The notes under the pieces: generated by a model
Seen by the model: the letters and a program-made list of their open reading frames with translations, nothing else
Databases searched by the model: none
Told to the model about the DNA's origin: nothing
Source of the DNA: DATATB01 sp036268995
Lineage (GTDB): Bacteria > Planctomycetota > Planctomycetia > Pirellulales > PNKZ01
Length of the DNA stretch: 20,288 nt
Reading direction: 5' to 3'
Assembly (NCBI GenBank): GCA_036268995.1
Contig: DATATB010000038.1
Span: 1 to 20,288 of the forward strand
Part shown: positions 6,927 through 17,000 of the stretch, one piece after another
Layout of the letters: each line of letters opens with the position of its first letter
How positions within the stretch are numbered: position 1 is the first letter of the stretch
Position numbers and translations under genes: made by a program

Positions 6927-9900
6927 ATGCAGAGTAGCAAACACATGATCACGGCCCTCGAGCAGCGACCCTCGCGAGAAACCATCGCCGTCATTGGCAA
7001 CGGCATGGTGGGGCAGCGATTTTGTCAGCGGCTCGTCGAGCTCGATCAGCAAAACCGTTATCGCCTGGTGATCTTTGGCGAAGAGCGGCGCCGGGCCTAC
7101 GATCGCGTGGCGCTTACGTCGTTTTTCGCCCATCGTGACTCGGAGAAGCTGACGCTGGCCCCCAGCGCGTGGTACGACGAGCACGAGATCGAGCTGCACC
7201 TGGGCGATCGGGTGTGCGAAATCAACAGCCAACGCCGCACGATCCTGTCCCAGCGCGGCTACGAGTTGGCCTACGACCACGTCGTGATTGCCACCGGTTC
7301 GTATCCGTTCGTGCCCGACATCCCGGGCATCCACAAGTCGGGCGTGTACGTTTACCGCACGATCGACGATCTGGAGAAGATCATCCGGGGTGCGAATCAC
7401 GCCAAGCGTTGTGCCGTGCTGGGCGGCGGCTTGCTGGGCCTGGAAGCAGCCAAGGCCGCTTGCGATCTGGGACTGGAAACGCACATTGTCGAATTTGCGC
7501 CGCGGCTCATGCCTCGGCAAATCGACGACGCCGGTTCGCGAATTCTCGCGCGCAAGATCGAAGCCCTGGGCGTGGGGGTTCATCTGTCCAAGTCGGCCAA
7601 GGCCGTCGGCGGCGAGCAGCGCGTCGAGCGGCTGGAATTTACCGACGGCACATCGCTCGACGTGGAGATGCTGATTGTCTCGGCCGGGATTCGGCCCCGC
7701 GATGGTCTTGGCCGCCTGGCTCAACTAGCTGTGGGCGAGCGCGGTGGCATCGTCGTCAACGAGCGGCTCGAAACCTCGAAGCCAAAGATTTTCGCCATCG
7801 GCGAATGCGCGTTGCACGCCGGCATGGTCTATGGCCTGGTCGGGCCCGGCTACGAAATGGCCGACGTCGTGGCGGCCAACCTCACCGGCACGCCGCGCGA
7901 ATTCCGGGGCGCGGATTTGTCGGCCAAGCTCAAGTTGCTGGGCGTCGACGTGGCGAATTTCGGCCAGCATGAGCTGCCGGCTGATCGCGCCGTGCCGCTG
8001 ACGCTGGAAGATCCCTTCCGCGGCATTTACAAAAAGCTGCTCTTTTCGCCCGACGGCCAGCGGCTGTTGGGCGGCATGCTCGTGGGCGACGCCGGCGACT
8101 ACGGCAAGCTGCTGATGCTTTCCAAGAGCGACGCGCCGCTGCCTTGCCCGCCGCAGGAATTGCTCGTGGGGCCGCAGGGCAATGCGCCGGCTCAGGGCGG
8201 CGTGGACTCGATGCCCGACGCCTGCCAGATTTGCTCCTGCAACAACGTGACCAAGGGCGACATCTGCGAGGCCATTCGCGAGCAAGGGCTGGGGACAGTG
8301 GCAGCCGTCAAAAGCTGCACGCGCGCCGGCACCGGCTGCGGCGGCTGCGTGCCGCTGGTCACCGATCTGCTCACGGCGGAGTTGGCCCGCTCGGGCCAGA
8401 AGGTCAGCAATCACCTGTGCGAGCACTTCCCGCTTTCGCGCACGGAACTGTTTGCGGTCATCAAGGTCAAAGAGCTGCGCTCGTTTGCCGACGCGATTAA
8501 GGAATGCGGCCGCGGCAATGGCTGCGAGATCTGCAAGCCGGCCGTGGCCTCGATCCTGGCCAGCTTGTGGAACGAGGACGTGCTGGCCCCGCAGCATCAG
8601 ACGTTGCAAGACTCGAACGACCGCTTCCTGGCCAACATTCAGCGTGGCGGATTGTATTCCGTCGTGCCGCGCGTGCCCGGCGGCGAAATCACGCCCGACA
8701 AGCTGCGGGCGATTGCCGACGTCGGCAAGCGATTCAGCCTGTACACCAAAATCACCGGCGGGCAGCGGATCGACTTGTTCGGCGCCCGGGTGCAAGATCT
8801 GCCCGACATTTGGGAAGACCTGGTCAAGGCGGGCTTCGAAAGCGGACACGCCTATGGCAAAGCCTTGCGGACGGTCAAGAGCTGCGTCGGCTCGACGTGG
8901 TGCCGCTATGGCGTGCAGGACTCGGTGGGTTTCGCCGTCCGCGTCGAGAACCGCTACAAGGGGATTCGCGCGCCGCACAAGGTCAAGATGGCCGTGTCGG
9001 GCTGCATTCGCGAGTGTGCCGAGGCGCAGTGCAAGGACGTCGGCCTGATCGCCACGGAAAAAGGCTACAACCTCTACGTCTGCGGCAACGGCGGATCCAA
9101 GCCGCGGCATGCCGACCTGCTGGCTGCCGACCTGGACGAAGAGACGGCCCTGCGCTACATCGACCGCTTTTTCATGTATTACATCATGACGGCCGACCGG
9201 CTGACGCGAACCTCAGTCTGGCTGGAAAAGCTGGAAGGCGGCATCGAGCACGTGCGCGACGTCGTGGTACACGACAAGCTGGGGCTGGCCGCCGAGCTCG
9301 AAGCAAGGATCCAATCGCTCGTGGATACCTACCAGTGCGAATGGGCGGCCGTCGTTAACGATCCGGAAAAACGCAAGTGGTTCCAGCAGTTCACCAACAC
9401 GACCGACAGCGAGCCGTGCATCGAGTTCGTGAGCGAGCGGGGACAATCGCGGCCGGCCAATTGGCCCAGCGACATGGTGGCCCTCGACCAGTTTCGCATG
9501 CTCGACGGCCGCTCTTTGGCCGAGCACGAAGAAGAGCAGTTGCAGCAACCGCGCTGGGTGCAGGTGGGCAAGGCCAGCGATTTTCCGCTCGACGGCGGCG
9601 CCACGATCAAATACGGCGCCTCGCAGATCGCCGTCTTCAATTTCGCCAGCCGCGGCGAGTGGTACGCCAGCCAGAACATGTGCCCGCATAAAAAGGCGTT
9701 TGTCCTTTCGCGCGGCATGATCGGCGATGCCTCCGGCGAGCCCAAGGTTGCCTGCCCACTACACAAGAAGACCTTTTCGCTTTCCGGCGGCCAATCGCTC
9801 GACGGCGGCGAGTATCACATTCGCACCTTCCCGGCGAAGGTCGAAGGCGACAACGTGTACGTCGAGCTGCCGCCGCCCGAAGTGCTCGACAAGCTGCTGG

Positions 9901-9983
9901 CCACCGAAATCGGCTGCAAGTTGGCGACCTCCTGCGTCGCGGTTTCGCAGCCGCTGGTTGGGCTCGAACCCATCACCACTTGA
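6927..9983 (+). CDS. nirB: Assimilatory NAD(P)H nitrite reductase, fused NirB-NirD
   Basis: This siroheme enzyme (1018 residues) reduces nitrite to ammonium in the cytoplasm. Visible parts in order: FAD-binding GNGMVG (about 24-29); NAD(P)-binding GGGLLGLEAA (about 165); BFD-type [2Fe-2S] domain with C436, C438, C471 and C474; the conserved GCEICKP segment (533-538) seen in NirB proteins; nitrite reductase ferredoxin-like half domain (about 565-630); siroheme/4Fe-4S cysteines C653, C659, C693 and C697; and a C-terminal NirD-like Rieske domain (about 880-990) with C919, H921, C943 and H946. The small subunit is therefore fused to the large one, which explains the length against about 840 residues for NirB alone. 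All cofactor ligands look present. The start is uncertain between ATG 6927 (AGG just upstream) and ATG 6945. It follows narK by 43 nt. Confidence 0.95.
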   Translation: MQSSKHMITALEQRPSRETIAVIGNGMVGQRFCQRLVELDQQNRYRLVIFGEERRRAYDRVALTSFFAHRDSEKLTLAPSAWYDEHEIELHLGDRVCEINSQRRTILSQRGYELAYDHVVIATGSYPFVPDIPGIHKSGVYVYRTIDDLEKIIRGANHAKRCAVLGGGLLGLEAAKAACDLGLETHIVEFAPRLMPRQIDDAGSRILARKIEALGVGVHLSKSAKAVGGEQRVERLEFTDGTSLDVEMLIVSAGIRPRDGLGRLAQLAVGERGGIVVNERLETSKPKIFAIGECALHAGMVYGLVGPGYEMADVVAANLTGTPREFRGADLSAKLKLLGVDVANFGQHELPADRAVPLTLEDPFRGIYKKLLFSPDGQRLLGGMLVGDAGDYGKLLMLSKSDAPLPCPPQELLVGPQGNAPAQGGVDSMPDACQICSCNNVTKGDICEAIREQGLGTVAAVKSCTRAGTGCGGCVPLVTDLLTAELARSGQKVSNHLCEHFPLSRTELFAVIKVKELRSFADAIKECGRGNGCEICKPAVASILASLWNEDVLAPQHQTLQDSNDRFLANIQRGGLYSVVPRVPGGEITPDKLRAIADVGKRFSLYTKITGGQRIDLFGARVQDLPDIWEDLVKAGFESGHAYGKALRTVKSCVGSTWCRYGVQDSVGFAVRVENRYKGIRAPHKVKMAVSGCIRECAEAQCKDVGLIATEKGYNLYVCGNGGSKPRHADLLAADLDEETALRYIDRFFMYYIMTADRLTRTSVWLEKLEGGIEHVRDVVVHDKLGLAAELEARIQSLVDTYQCEWAAVVNDPEKRKWFQQFTNTTDSEPCIEFVSERGQSRPANWPSDMVALDQFRMLDGRSLAEHEEEQLQQPRWVQVGKASDFPLDGGATIKYGASQIAVFNFASRGEWYASQNMCPHKKAFVLSRGMIGDASGEPKVACPLHKKTFSLSGGQSLDGGEYHIRTFPAKVEGDNVYVELPPPEVLDKLLATEIGCKLATSCVAVSQPLVGLEPITT

Positions 9984-9991
9984 TTCGACCC

Positions 9992-11740
9992 ATGATTGCA
10001 TTGCCCATCGTTAGCGAACATGAGGTGGGCAGCCGCGTGGCGGATTCGCCGCCGGCGCGTACCGGCAATCCAGCTGCGCTGCACGGCCCCGACCTGGTCG
10101 CGCAACTCCTGGCCGATCAGCAGCAGCTCACGGCCGTCGAACAGTTCAGCCGCACGTACGACTCTCAGTCGCCCAAAGCCCGCGGCGAGCTGTACCGCGC
10201 GCTGCTGCCGGCCGAGCTCAAGGCGGGGCAGCAATATGCTTTCGAGGTGGATCTCGATCGCTGCTCGGGCTGCAAAGCCTGCGTCACGGCCTGCCATACG
10301 CTCAACGGTTTGGACGAGAACGAGAGCTTTCGGAGCGTCGGCCTGCTGGTGGGCGGTTCGTCGGCCTTGCCCGTGTTGCAGCACGTCACGGCGGCCTGCC
10401 ACCATTGCCTCGAGCCGGCCTGCATGATCGCCTGCCCGGTGAACGCGTACGAAAAAAGTCCCATTACCGGCATCGTAAAGCATCTCGACGATCAATGCTT
10501 CGGCTGCCAGTATTGCACGCTGGCCTGCCCTTACGATGTTCCCAAATATCACGCCGGCAAGGGCATCGTGCGCAAGTGCGACATGTGCTCGAGCCGGCTG
10601 GAAGTCGGCGAGCCGCCGGCCTGCGTGCAGGCCTGTCCGCACCAGGCGATCACGATCACGGTGACCGACGTCGAGCGGATCGTGGCCGACGCCGAGACAT
10701 CGCATTTCTTGCCCGGCGCCCCGGACCCGCAGATCACACTTCCCTCGACGACTTACAAGAGCCGCCGCGCGCTGCCGCGGAACTTGCTGCCGGCCGATTA
10801 TTTTCAGACCAGCGCCCAGCACGCGCATCTGCCGCTGGTGATCATGCTGGTGCTGACGCAACTGTCGGTCGGCGCATTTACCGGCGGCCTGCTGCTCAAG
10901 GGTCTGGTCGATCGCCGGCTGGTCGAGGCGCTCGAGCCACTGCTGCTGGTCAATGCCCTGGTCTTCGGCCTGCTGGCCTTGGCCGCCAGCACGATGCATT
11001 TGGGCCGGCCGCAATTTGCCTTCCGCGCGGTGCTGGGTCTGCGGCATTCGTGGCTCAGCCGCGAAATCCTGGCCTTCGGTTTGTTTGCCAAGCTGGCGAT
11101 CGTGTATGCCGCGGCCGTCTGGTTCCAACTGGGCGGCTTGATAGATAACGGCCAGGCCTTGATCGACGCTCTGGGCTGGGCCGTGGCCGGCTCGGGCTTT
11201 TTGGGCGTGTTCTGCTCGGCCATGATCTACGTGTTCACGCAGCGCGAATGCTGGAGTTTTACGCGCGTCATGGTGCGCTTTCTGCTGACCGGCATGCTGC
11301 TGGGAGTCGGCATGATCTGGTTCAGCATCCTGGCCTTGGAACTGTTCGCTCCTTCGCCGCAGTTGGCCGAACTGGTTCGCCGGCATGGCACGGTGCTGTG
11401 CCGCGCGGTGATGCTCAGCGCGGCATTGAAGCTGGCGTGGGACGCCGCGATTTTCCGGCACTTGCTGGTGCGCCGCACGACGTCGCTCAAACGCAGCGCC
11501 CAGCTCGCGGTGCGGCAGCTCTCGCGCGTGACGCTCGCGCGGTACGCCGCCGGCTTCATGGGCGGACTGTTGATGCCGGCGCTGTTGCTCTCGCACGTTT
11601 CGTCTGTCACCGATCAGTCGCGGCCCGAGTTCGTCGTGGCCACGGCCATGCTGTTTCTGGCTTGCCTGGCCGGCGAACTGCTGGAGCGGTACCTGTTTTT
11701 CGCGGCTTGCGCCTCGCCTCGCATGCCCGGGACGATCTGA
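9992..11740 (+). CDS. Fused DmsB-DmsC-like iron-sulfur/membrane-anchor subunit of the nitrate reductase
   Basis: The 582-residue protein has two halves. Residues about 80-230 hold sixteen cysteines in four ferredoxin-type groups (C91/94/97/101, C136/139/144/148, C169/172/175/179, C196/199/211/215), the pattern of DmsB/NrfC-type proteins with four [4Fe-4S] clusters. Residues about 280-582 are hydrophobic with about eight membrane segments and resemble DmsC, the quinol-oxidising anchor of DMSO-reductase-type enzymes. It should pass electrons from membrane quinol to the molybdoenzyme encoded 2 nt downstream. No twin-arginine motif is visible, so the iron-sulfur half probably faces the cytoplasm. 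The start is the ATG at 9992, 8 nt after nirB; the TTG at 9980 would overlap nirB, and no strong ribosome binding site is seen, which suggests coupled translation. Assignment to nitrate reduction rests on operon context. Confidence 0.88.
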   Translation: MIALPIVSEHEVGSRVADSPPARTGNPAALHGPDLVAQLLADQQQLTAVEQFSRTYDSQSPKARGELYRALLPAELKAGQQYAFEVDLDRCSGCKACVTACHTLNGLDENESFRSVGLLVGGSSALPVLQHVTAACHHCLEPACMIACPVNAYEKSPITGIVKHLDDQCFGCQYCTLACPYDVPKYHAGKGIVRKCDMCSSRLEVGEPPACVQACPHQAITITVTDVERIVADAETSHFLPGAPDPQITLPSTTYKSRRALPRNLLPADYFQTSAQHAHLPLVIMLVLTQLSVGAFTGGLLLKGLVDRRLVEALEPLLLVNALVFGLLALAASTMHLGRPQFAFRAVLGLRHSWLSREILAFGLFAKLAIVYAAAVWFQLGGLIDNGQALIDALGWAVAGSGFLGVFCSAMIYVFTQRECWSFTRVMVRFLLTGMLLGVGMIWFSILALELFAPSPQLAELVRRHGTVLCRAVMLSAALKLAWDAAIFRHLLVRRTTSLKRSAQLAVRQLSRVTLARYAAGFMGGLLMPALLLSHVSSVTDQSRPEFVVATAMLFLACLAGELLERYLFFAACASPRMPGTI

Positions 11741-11742
11741 TA

Positions 11743-13980
11743 ATGAGCACCGACCAAATCCTGCCACCCCCGCGATCGAGTTTGCTTCCGCTATTGGTCG
11801 ATCGGCACGGGCCGTTGACCGAAGAGCTGGTTTTGAAGCCGGGCCAGTTCGGCCTGGGCATGCTGCCCGGCGGAATTCAGCCGCAGGGGCTCACGCGCAG
11901 CGTCTGCGGTTTTTGCTCGACCGGCTGCGGCCTGGACGTTTATCTGCGCGACGGCGGCGCCGTGGGCGTGGCGCCTTCGCACGGCTATCCCGTCAACTTG
12001 GGCATGGCCTGCCCCAAGGGTTGGGAAGCGCTGGCCGTGATGCAGTCGCCCGATCGGGCCACCACGCCGCTGTTGAAGACGGCCTCCGGCGCCCGCACGC
12101 CGGTCGATTGGGACACGGCCCTGCGCATGTTCGTCAACCGGATGAAAGCCATCCAAAAGGCACATGGCCCGGCGTCGATCGCTTACTTGAGCACCGGCCA
12201 GATCGTGACCGAAGAAATGGCCCTGCTGGGGGCCCTGGCGAAATTCGGCATGGGCATGGTCCACGGCGACGGCAACACGCGGCAGTGCATGGCCACGGCC
12301 GTCACCGCGTATAAGGAATCGTTCGGCTTCGACGCGCCGCCGTATACGTATGCCGATTTCGAACAGTCGGACGTGATCGTGTTGGTCGGCAGCAACTTGT
12401 GCATCGCGCACCCGATCCTCTGGCAGCGCGTGATGCGCAATCCCAACTCGCCGCGGATCATCGTGCTTGACCCGCGCAGGACCGAGACCGCGATGGCGGC
12501 GACGCAGCACCTGGCCGTGTATCCGAAAACCGATCTGACGCTTTTGTATGGCGTCGCCCAATTGCTCATCGAGCGCGACTGGGTGGATCGGCATTTCGTC
12601 GCGGCGCATACCGAAGGCTTTGAGGATTTTGCCAAGTTCGTCGCGGATTTCACTCTCGATCGAGTCGCGGCCGAGACGCGGCTGCCGGCCGAGGCGATCG
12701 AGCAGTTTGCCGAAACGATCCATCAAGGCAATCGCGTCTCGTTCTGGTGGACGATGGGCGTCAACCAGAGCCATCAAGGCGTGCGCACGGCGCAGGCCAT
12801 CATCAACCTGGCGCTGATGACCGGCAACATTGGCCGGCCCGGCACTGGGGCCAATTCCGTCACCGGCCAGGCCAACGCGATGGGCTCGCGCCTGTTCAGC
12901 AACACCACCAACCTGCTGGGCGGCCGCGATTTCACCAAGTCCGAGCATCGCAACCAGGTGGCCGAGATTCTGGACATCGACGCCTCGTGCATCCCCAGCG
13001 AGCCGAGTTGGCCTTATCACCGCATCATGGAGGGCATCCTGTCGCGCAAGATTCGCGGCTTGTGGGTCGTGTGCACGAATCCGGCCCATTCGTGGATCAA
13101 CCAGGACCAGGCCCGCGATATCCTGAGCCGGCTCGATTTTCTCGTGGTGCAGGACATCTATCACAACACCGAGACGGCCCAGATGGCCGACCTCGTGTTT
13201 CCCGCCGCCGGCTGGGGCGAGAAGGAAGGCACGTTCATCAACTCCGAGCGGCGGATCGGACGCGTGAAAAAGGTGGCCAAGGCCCCGGGCCAGGCGCTCG
13301 CCGATTTCGATATCTGCCGGCTCGTGGCCGACTACTGGGGCTGCGGCGACTTGTTTCGCCGCTGGTCGACGCCCGAGGCCGTGTTCCAGGATCTCAAGCG
13401 GCTCAGCGCCGGCCAGCCTTGCGACTTCAGCGGCATTGCCGATTACGACGAACTCGATCGCCGCGGCGGCATTCAATGGCCGTATCCAGCCTCGGGCCCC
13501 GACGGCAGTGCCCCTGACGACAGCACCGAGCGGCGGCTATTTGCCGACGGCCGCTTCTTCCGTCCCAACGGTCGGGCTCGCTTTATCAGCGACCCGCCGC
13601 GGCCCTGGCCCGAGCAGCCGAATCAGCGCTTCCCTTTCATCTTGAACACCGGCCGCGGCAGCGCCGCGCAGTGGCACACGCAAACCCGCACGTCCAAGTC
13701 CGCGGTCCTGCGCAAGCTCTATCCGGCCGAAGCGTACGTCGAGATCAATCCGCACGACGCCCGCGCCCTGAACATCGTATCCGGCGCCTGGGTCATGGTC
13801 ATTTCGCAGCGCGGCTACATTCGCGTCCGCGCCTTCCCCACGCCGACCATTCAATCCGGCCAGGTCTTCATCCCCATGCACTACGAAGTCGCCAACCGCC
13901 TCACCGACGCCGTCTTCGACCCCCACTCCTTCCAGCCCGCCTACAAAGCCTGCGCCGTGCGGCTGGAAGCTTGTCGGTAG
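11743..13980 (+). CDS. narB: Assimilatory nitrate reductase catalytic subunit (molybdopterin, NarB/NasA type)
   Basis: The 745-residue protein belongs to the Mo-bis-MGD oxidoreductase family. An N-terminal [4Fe-4S] site has C55, C58, C62 and C90 (CGFCSTGCG and GMACPKG). C182 in GNTRQCMATAVTAYK lies at the position of the molybdenum-binding cysteine of Nap/Nas nitrate reductases. Typical later motifs are WWTMGVNQSHQG, MTGNIGRPGTGANSVTGQ and FPAAGWGEKEGTFINSERR, and the C-terminus is a molydopterin-binding domain (TGRGSAAQWHTQTRT). No BFD-type [2Fe-2S] extension as in Klebsiella NasA is present, so the length resembles cyanobacterial NarB. No twin-arginine signal is seen, so it is probably cytoplasmic. 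The ATG is 2 nt after the BC-type subunit stop; the frame stays open further upstream but only as overlap. A formate dehydrogenase is less likely because of the nitrate context and the motif set. Confidence 0.93.
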   Translation: MSTDQILPPPRSSLLPLLVDRHGPLTEELVLKPGQFGLGMLPGGIQPQGLTRSVCGFCSTGCGLDVYLRDGGAVGVAPSHGYPVNLGMACPKGWEALAVMQSPDRATTPLLKTASGARTPVDWDTALRMFVNRMKAIQKAHGPASIAYLSTGQIVTEEMALLGALAKFGMGMVHGDGNTRQCMATAVTAYKESFGFDAPPYTYADFEQSDVIVLVGSNLCIAHPILWQRVMRNPNSPRIIVLDPRRTETAMAATQHLAVYPKTDLTLLYGVAQLLIERDWVDRHFVAAHTEGFEDFAKFVADFTLDRVAAETRLPAEAIEQFAETIHQGNRVSFWWTMGVNQSHQGVRTAQAIINLALMTGNIGRPGTGANSVTGQANAMGSRLFSNTTNLLGGRDFTKSEHRNQVAEILDIDASCIPSEPSWPYHRIMEGILSRKIRGLWVVCTNPAHSWINQDQARDILSRLDFLVVQDIYHNTETAQMADLVFPAAGWGEKEGTFINSERRIGRVKKVAKAPGQALADFDICRLVADYWGCGDLFRRWSTPEAVFQDLKRLSAGQPCDFSGIADYDELDRRGGIQWPYPASGPDGSAPDDSTERRLFADGRFFRPNGRARFISDPPRPWPEQPNQRFPFILNTGRGSAAQWHTQTRTSKSAVLRKLYPAEAYVEINPHDARALNIVSGAWVMVISQRGYIRVRAFPTPTIQSGQVFIPMHYEVANRLTDAVFDPHSFQPAYKACAVRLEACR

Positions 13981-13987
13981 GGGCGGA

Positions 13988-14003
13988 CGCCGGCGGCCCG
14001 GCG
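13988..14003. terminator. GC-rich hairpin between the convergent nitrate operon and TIR gene
   Basis: CGCCGG (13988-13993) pairs with CCGGCG (13998-14003) around CGGC, in the 48-bp gap between the two converging stop codons. No T tract follows on either side, so termination is only suggested by position. Confidence 0.3.
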
Positions 14004-14028
14004 CCCCAGGAACCCCCGTTTCAACTTC

Positions 14029-17000
14029 TCATGGCGCGGGCGGCCCGCCGAACATGCCGGTGAGTTGGCGATGCAGCCTCTGCATGGGTGGATCGAGCGG
14101 CATGCCGGCCATCAGCATGCGCTCAAGTTGCTGGTAACAAGCGCAAGCCCGCTCTCGGTAGGTCGGCTCATCTCCCATTTGCCGCGCGAACTGCTGCATC
14201 TTGTAATGCGAGACCGCCAGATCACGTTGTGACTGCACGTCGCGCGGCAACATCCGGGCAAGGCGCTCGATGATTTCTAGATATGCTTGGTACAGCGGCA
14301 GCGCCTCGGCCGAATGTCCTTCCGCAAGGCTCAGGTCGGCGAGCCGTTGGTGCGACCACGCCAAGTCGCGTTGAGCTGTCACGTCGTCGGGCATCGCGCG
14401 GGCCAGCCGCTCCAAAATTCCGAAGCCGCGCTGACGTAGCAGTCGAGCCTCAGCCAGGTCCCCCTCCGCAAAGCTCAGGTCGGCCAGCTGGTTGTACGAC
14501 ACCGAGAGGCCGCGTTGGGCTCTCACGTCGTTGGGCACCGCGCGAGCTAGCCGCTCGCTAATTTCCAACGCTAGCCGATATAGCCGCCGCGCCTCGGCCC
14601 GGCTCCCTTCCGCACGGCTCAGGTTGGCTAGCGTGCCGTATAAGGTCAACAGGTCGTGCTGGGCCGTCACGTCGTCGGGCAGCGCGCGGGCCAGCCGCTC
14701 GCTTATTTCCAGGCTGCGCTGGTACAGCCGCCGCGCCTCGGCCGAGTTCCCTTCTGCGAGGCTCAGACCGGCCAGATTGCTGTACGAGACCAACAGGTGC
14801 CGTTGGACTCGTACGTCGTCGGGCAGCGCGCGGGCCAGCCTTTCGCGGATCTCTAAGGCGCGCTGGTGCAACCACCGTGCCTCGATCAGATCCCCTTCCT
14901 CACGGCTCAGGTCGGCCAGGATGTCGCAAGATTCCGATAGGTCGCGTTGGGCGGTCACATTGTCGGGCTGCGTGCCGGCCAGCCGCTCGCTAATTTCGAG
15001 GCCGCGCCGGTACAGCCGCCGCGCCTCGACTGTATCCCCTTCCGCGAGGCTCAGCTCGCCCAACTTGGTGTACGCGATCGCTAGGTCGCGTTGTACTCTA
15101 ACGTTATCCGACAACGCGCCGTCCAGCCGCTCGCTTATTTCCAGGCCGCGCCGGTACAGCCGCCGCGCCTCGACTGCATCCCCTTCCGCAAGGCTCAGCT
15201 CGGCAAGCCGTCCGTACGACACCGACGTGCCCCGTTGGATGGCCACGTCGTTGGGCATCGCGCGGCTCAGCCGCTCGAAGATTTCCAGGCAACGCTGGTA
15301 CAGCCGCCGCGCATCGACATAGCGACCGAGTTGGCGGAGACCATCTGCGGCTGCGGCCGCCATCAGCGCAATCTCACCATCGTCCATCCCCAAGCGAAGC
15401 GTGACGACGGCCGCCAACGGACCGACTTCCCAGACGCAGTCCGGTCCCCAACGCCGTTCCATGTTCGCGGCCCGCTCAAGCGCCAGCTGAAACAGACGTT
15501 GGTCGAACAGCGTTTGGGCCTCGCCGGGCATGCGGCCTTTGAGCACTTCTTGCACGATCCGGTGGATGCGGCCGATCCGCGCGTCGTCTCCGGGCACGAT
15601 CAATCGCAGCCGGCCGAGCTTGTCGAACAATTCTTGCAGCGGATCGGGACGGCCCGGCGCGGGGTCGCCGGCCAAGGGCAGATAATCGGCCCGCAGGAGC
15701 GTCGCGAGCCAGGGGAGCGGCACGTGATCCGGCGGGAGCAACGCAGCGAATTCGACTGCGGAGCGCTCGGCTGGCGATAGGAGGTCGAGCGTCGGCGCGA
15801 GCAGTTTTGACAAGGATTGTTCGACGTGCATTGAGAGCTGCGCGGCTTGTTCTTGGTTGGTGGCCGCAGCGAACTCGATGAGAGAAACTCCTTCGTGCTC
15901 CAGCCCGGCCAGATATTGGCGGTAGGTGATCGCTGGGTGCTCGGCCAGGTAGACGGCCACGACTTCCAGGGCTAAGGCATGGCCGCCGAGTCGCTCGACG
16001 ATGGCCACGGCGGCTTTCCATTCGTCGTCTTGCGGAGTGTCGGCGATTGGTCGGTAGCGGGCGAGCAAAGCCAAGGCGTCTTCGGCCGACAAAGCGTCGA
16101 CCGAGAGCCAGGCCACCCCTTGCAGCGCGCTGCCTTGCAGCCGGGTCGTGGCCAACACGTGGATGTAATCGCCGGCCGGCAACGCGGCCAGACGCGTGGC
16201 CGGCGAAAGCAAGCTCGGATCGTCGACATTGTCGAGAATGAACAGCGTCGCGGGGCCTTGTGCGAATAGGGCTTTAACCCGGGCTAGGCATTCTTCCGGC
16301 CGGGCCAGTTCCGGCGGCGTGAAGTGCAGACCGCGCAAGGGCGCGAGGGCGATGAGGGCTCCGCCTAGATCGTGCAGGCCGGCACAGTTGATCCAGAAGC
16401 GGCCGCCGGGATACTCGTGGCCATAGGCATGGCCGTAGACCACGGCCAGTGCACTCTTGCCGATGCCCCCCAGGCCATGAACGGCGGTGATCGCGCCGAT
16501 CTGGCTGTGGATGAGCTGTGCGCGAATTTTGTGCAGCTCATCGACCCGGCCGACGAACCGCGGATTGTACGGCGGCAGATTGTGCGGCGAGGCATCGCGC
16601 CGGGCCGCGTAGTCCAGCCGCTGGACGATCTGGTCGCGCACTTGCTCCAACTGCCTGCGCACCCCGTCACGTTCCAGCGCCTGCTGCCCCTCGGGCCACC
16701 ACTGGACGCAATCGACGTACTGCCGCCGCTTGAGATTTTGCAGCCAGCGATCGAGCGAGCGGTCGACGTCGTGATCGTCGAACGCCGGATGCCGCAGCAC
16801 GTAGATCGGCGCGATTCCCTCGCCCGGCAGCACGTGGGCCAGCTCCTGGTTCACATATTCTTCCCACTCGCGGCGACAAAAGTCGCTGGCGAAATAGCTG
16901 GGCGAGAGCACGGCGAGCATGATCCGCGACTGCCGCAAGCCCGTCAGGATGCGGTGCTCCCAGACGCTCATGGCCGGGATTTCGTCGACGTCGAAGAAGA

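Noticed and set aside
7725..9110. 461-residue open frame on the minus strand
   Set aside because: It is antisense to nirB with no motif of its own.
9815..11767. 650-residue open frame on the minus strand
   Set aside because: It lies opposite the DmsBC-like gene, is rich in Arg/Gln/His/Ala as expected for an antisense frame of a high-GC gene, and has no recognisable domain.
11791..13476. 561-residue open frame on the minus strand
   Set aside because: It is an antisense shadow of the nitrate reductase gene, whose cysteine and molybdenum-site motifs are clearly on the plus strand.
14107..15258. Regular repeats that could suggest a CRISPR array
   Set aside because: The period is 144 bp, the units are in frame and encode TPR-type helices, and there are no short repeats separated by unique spacers.
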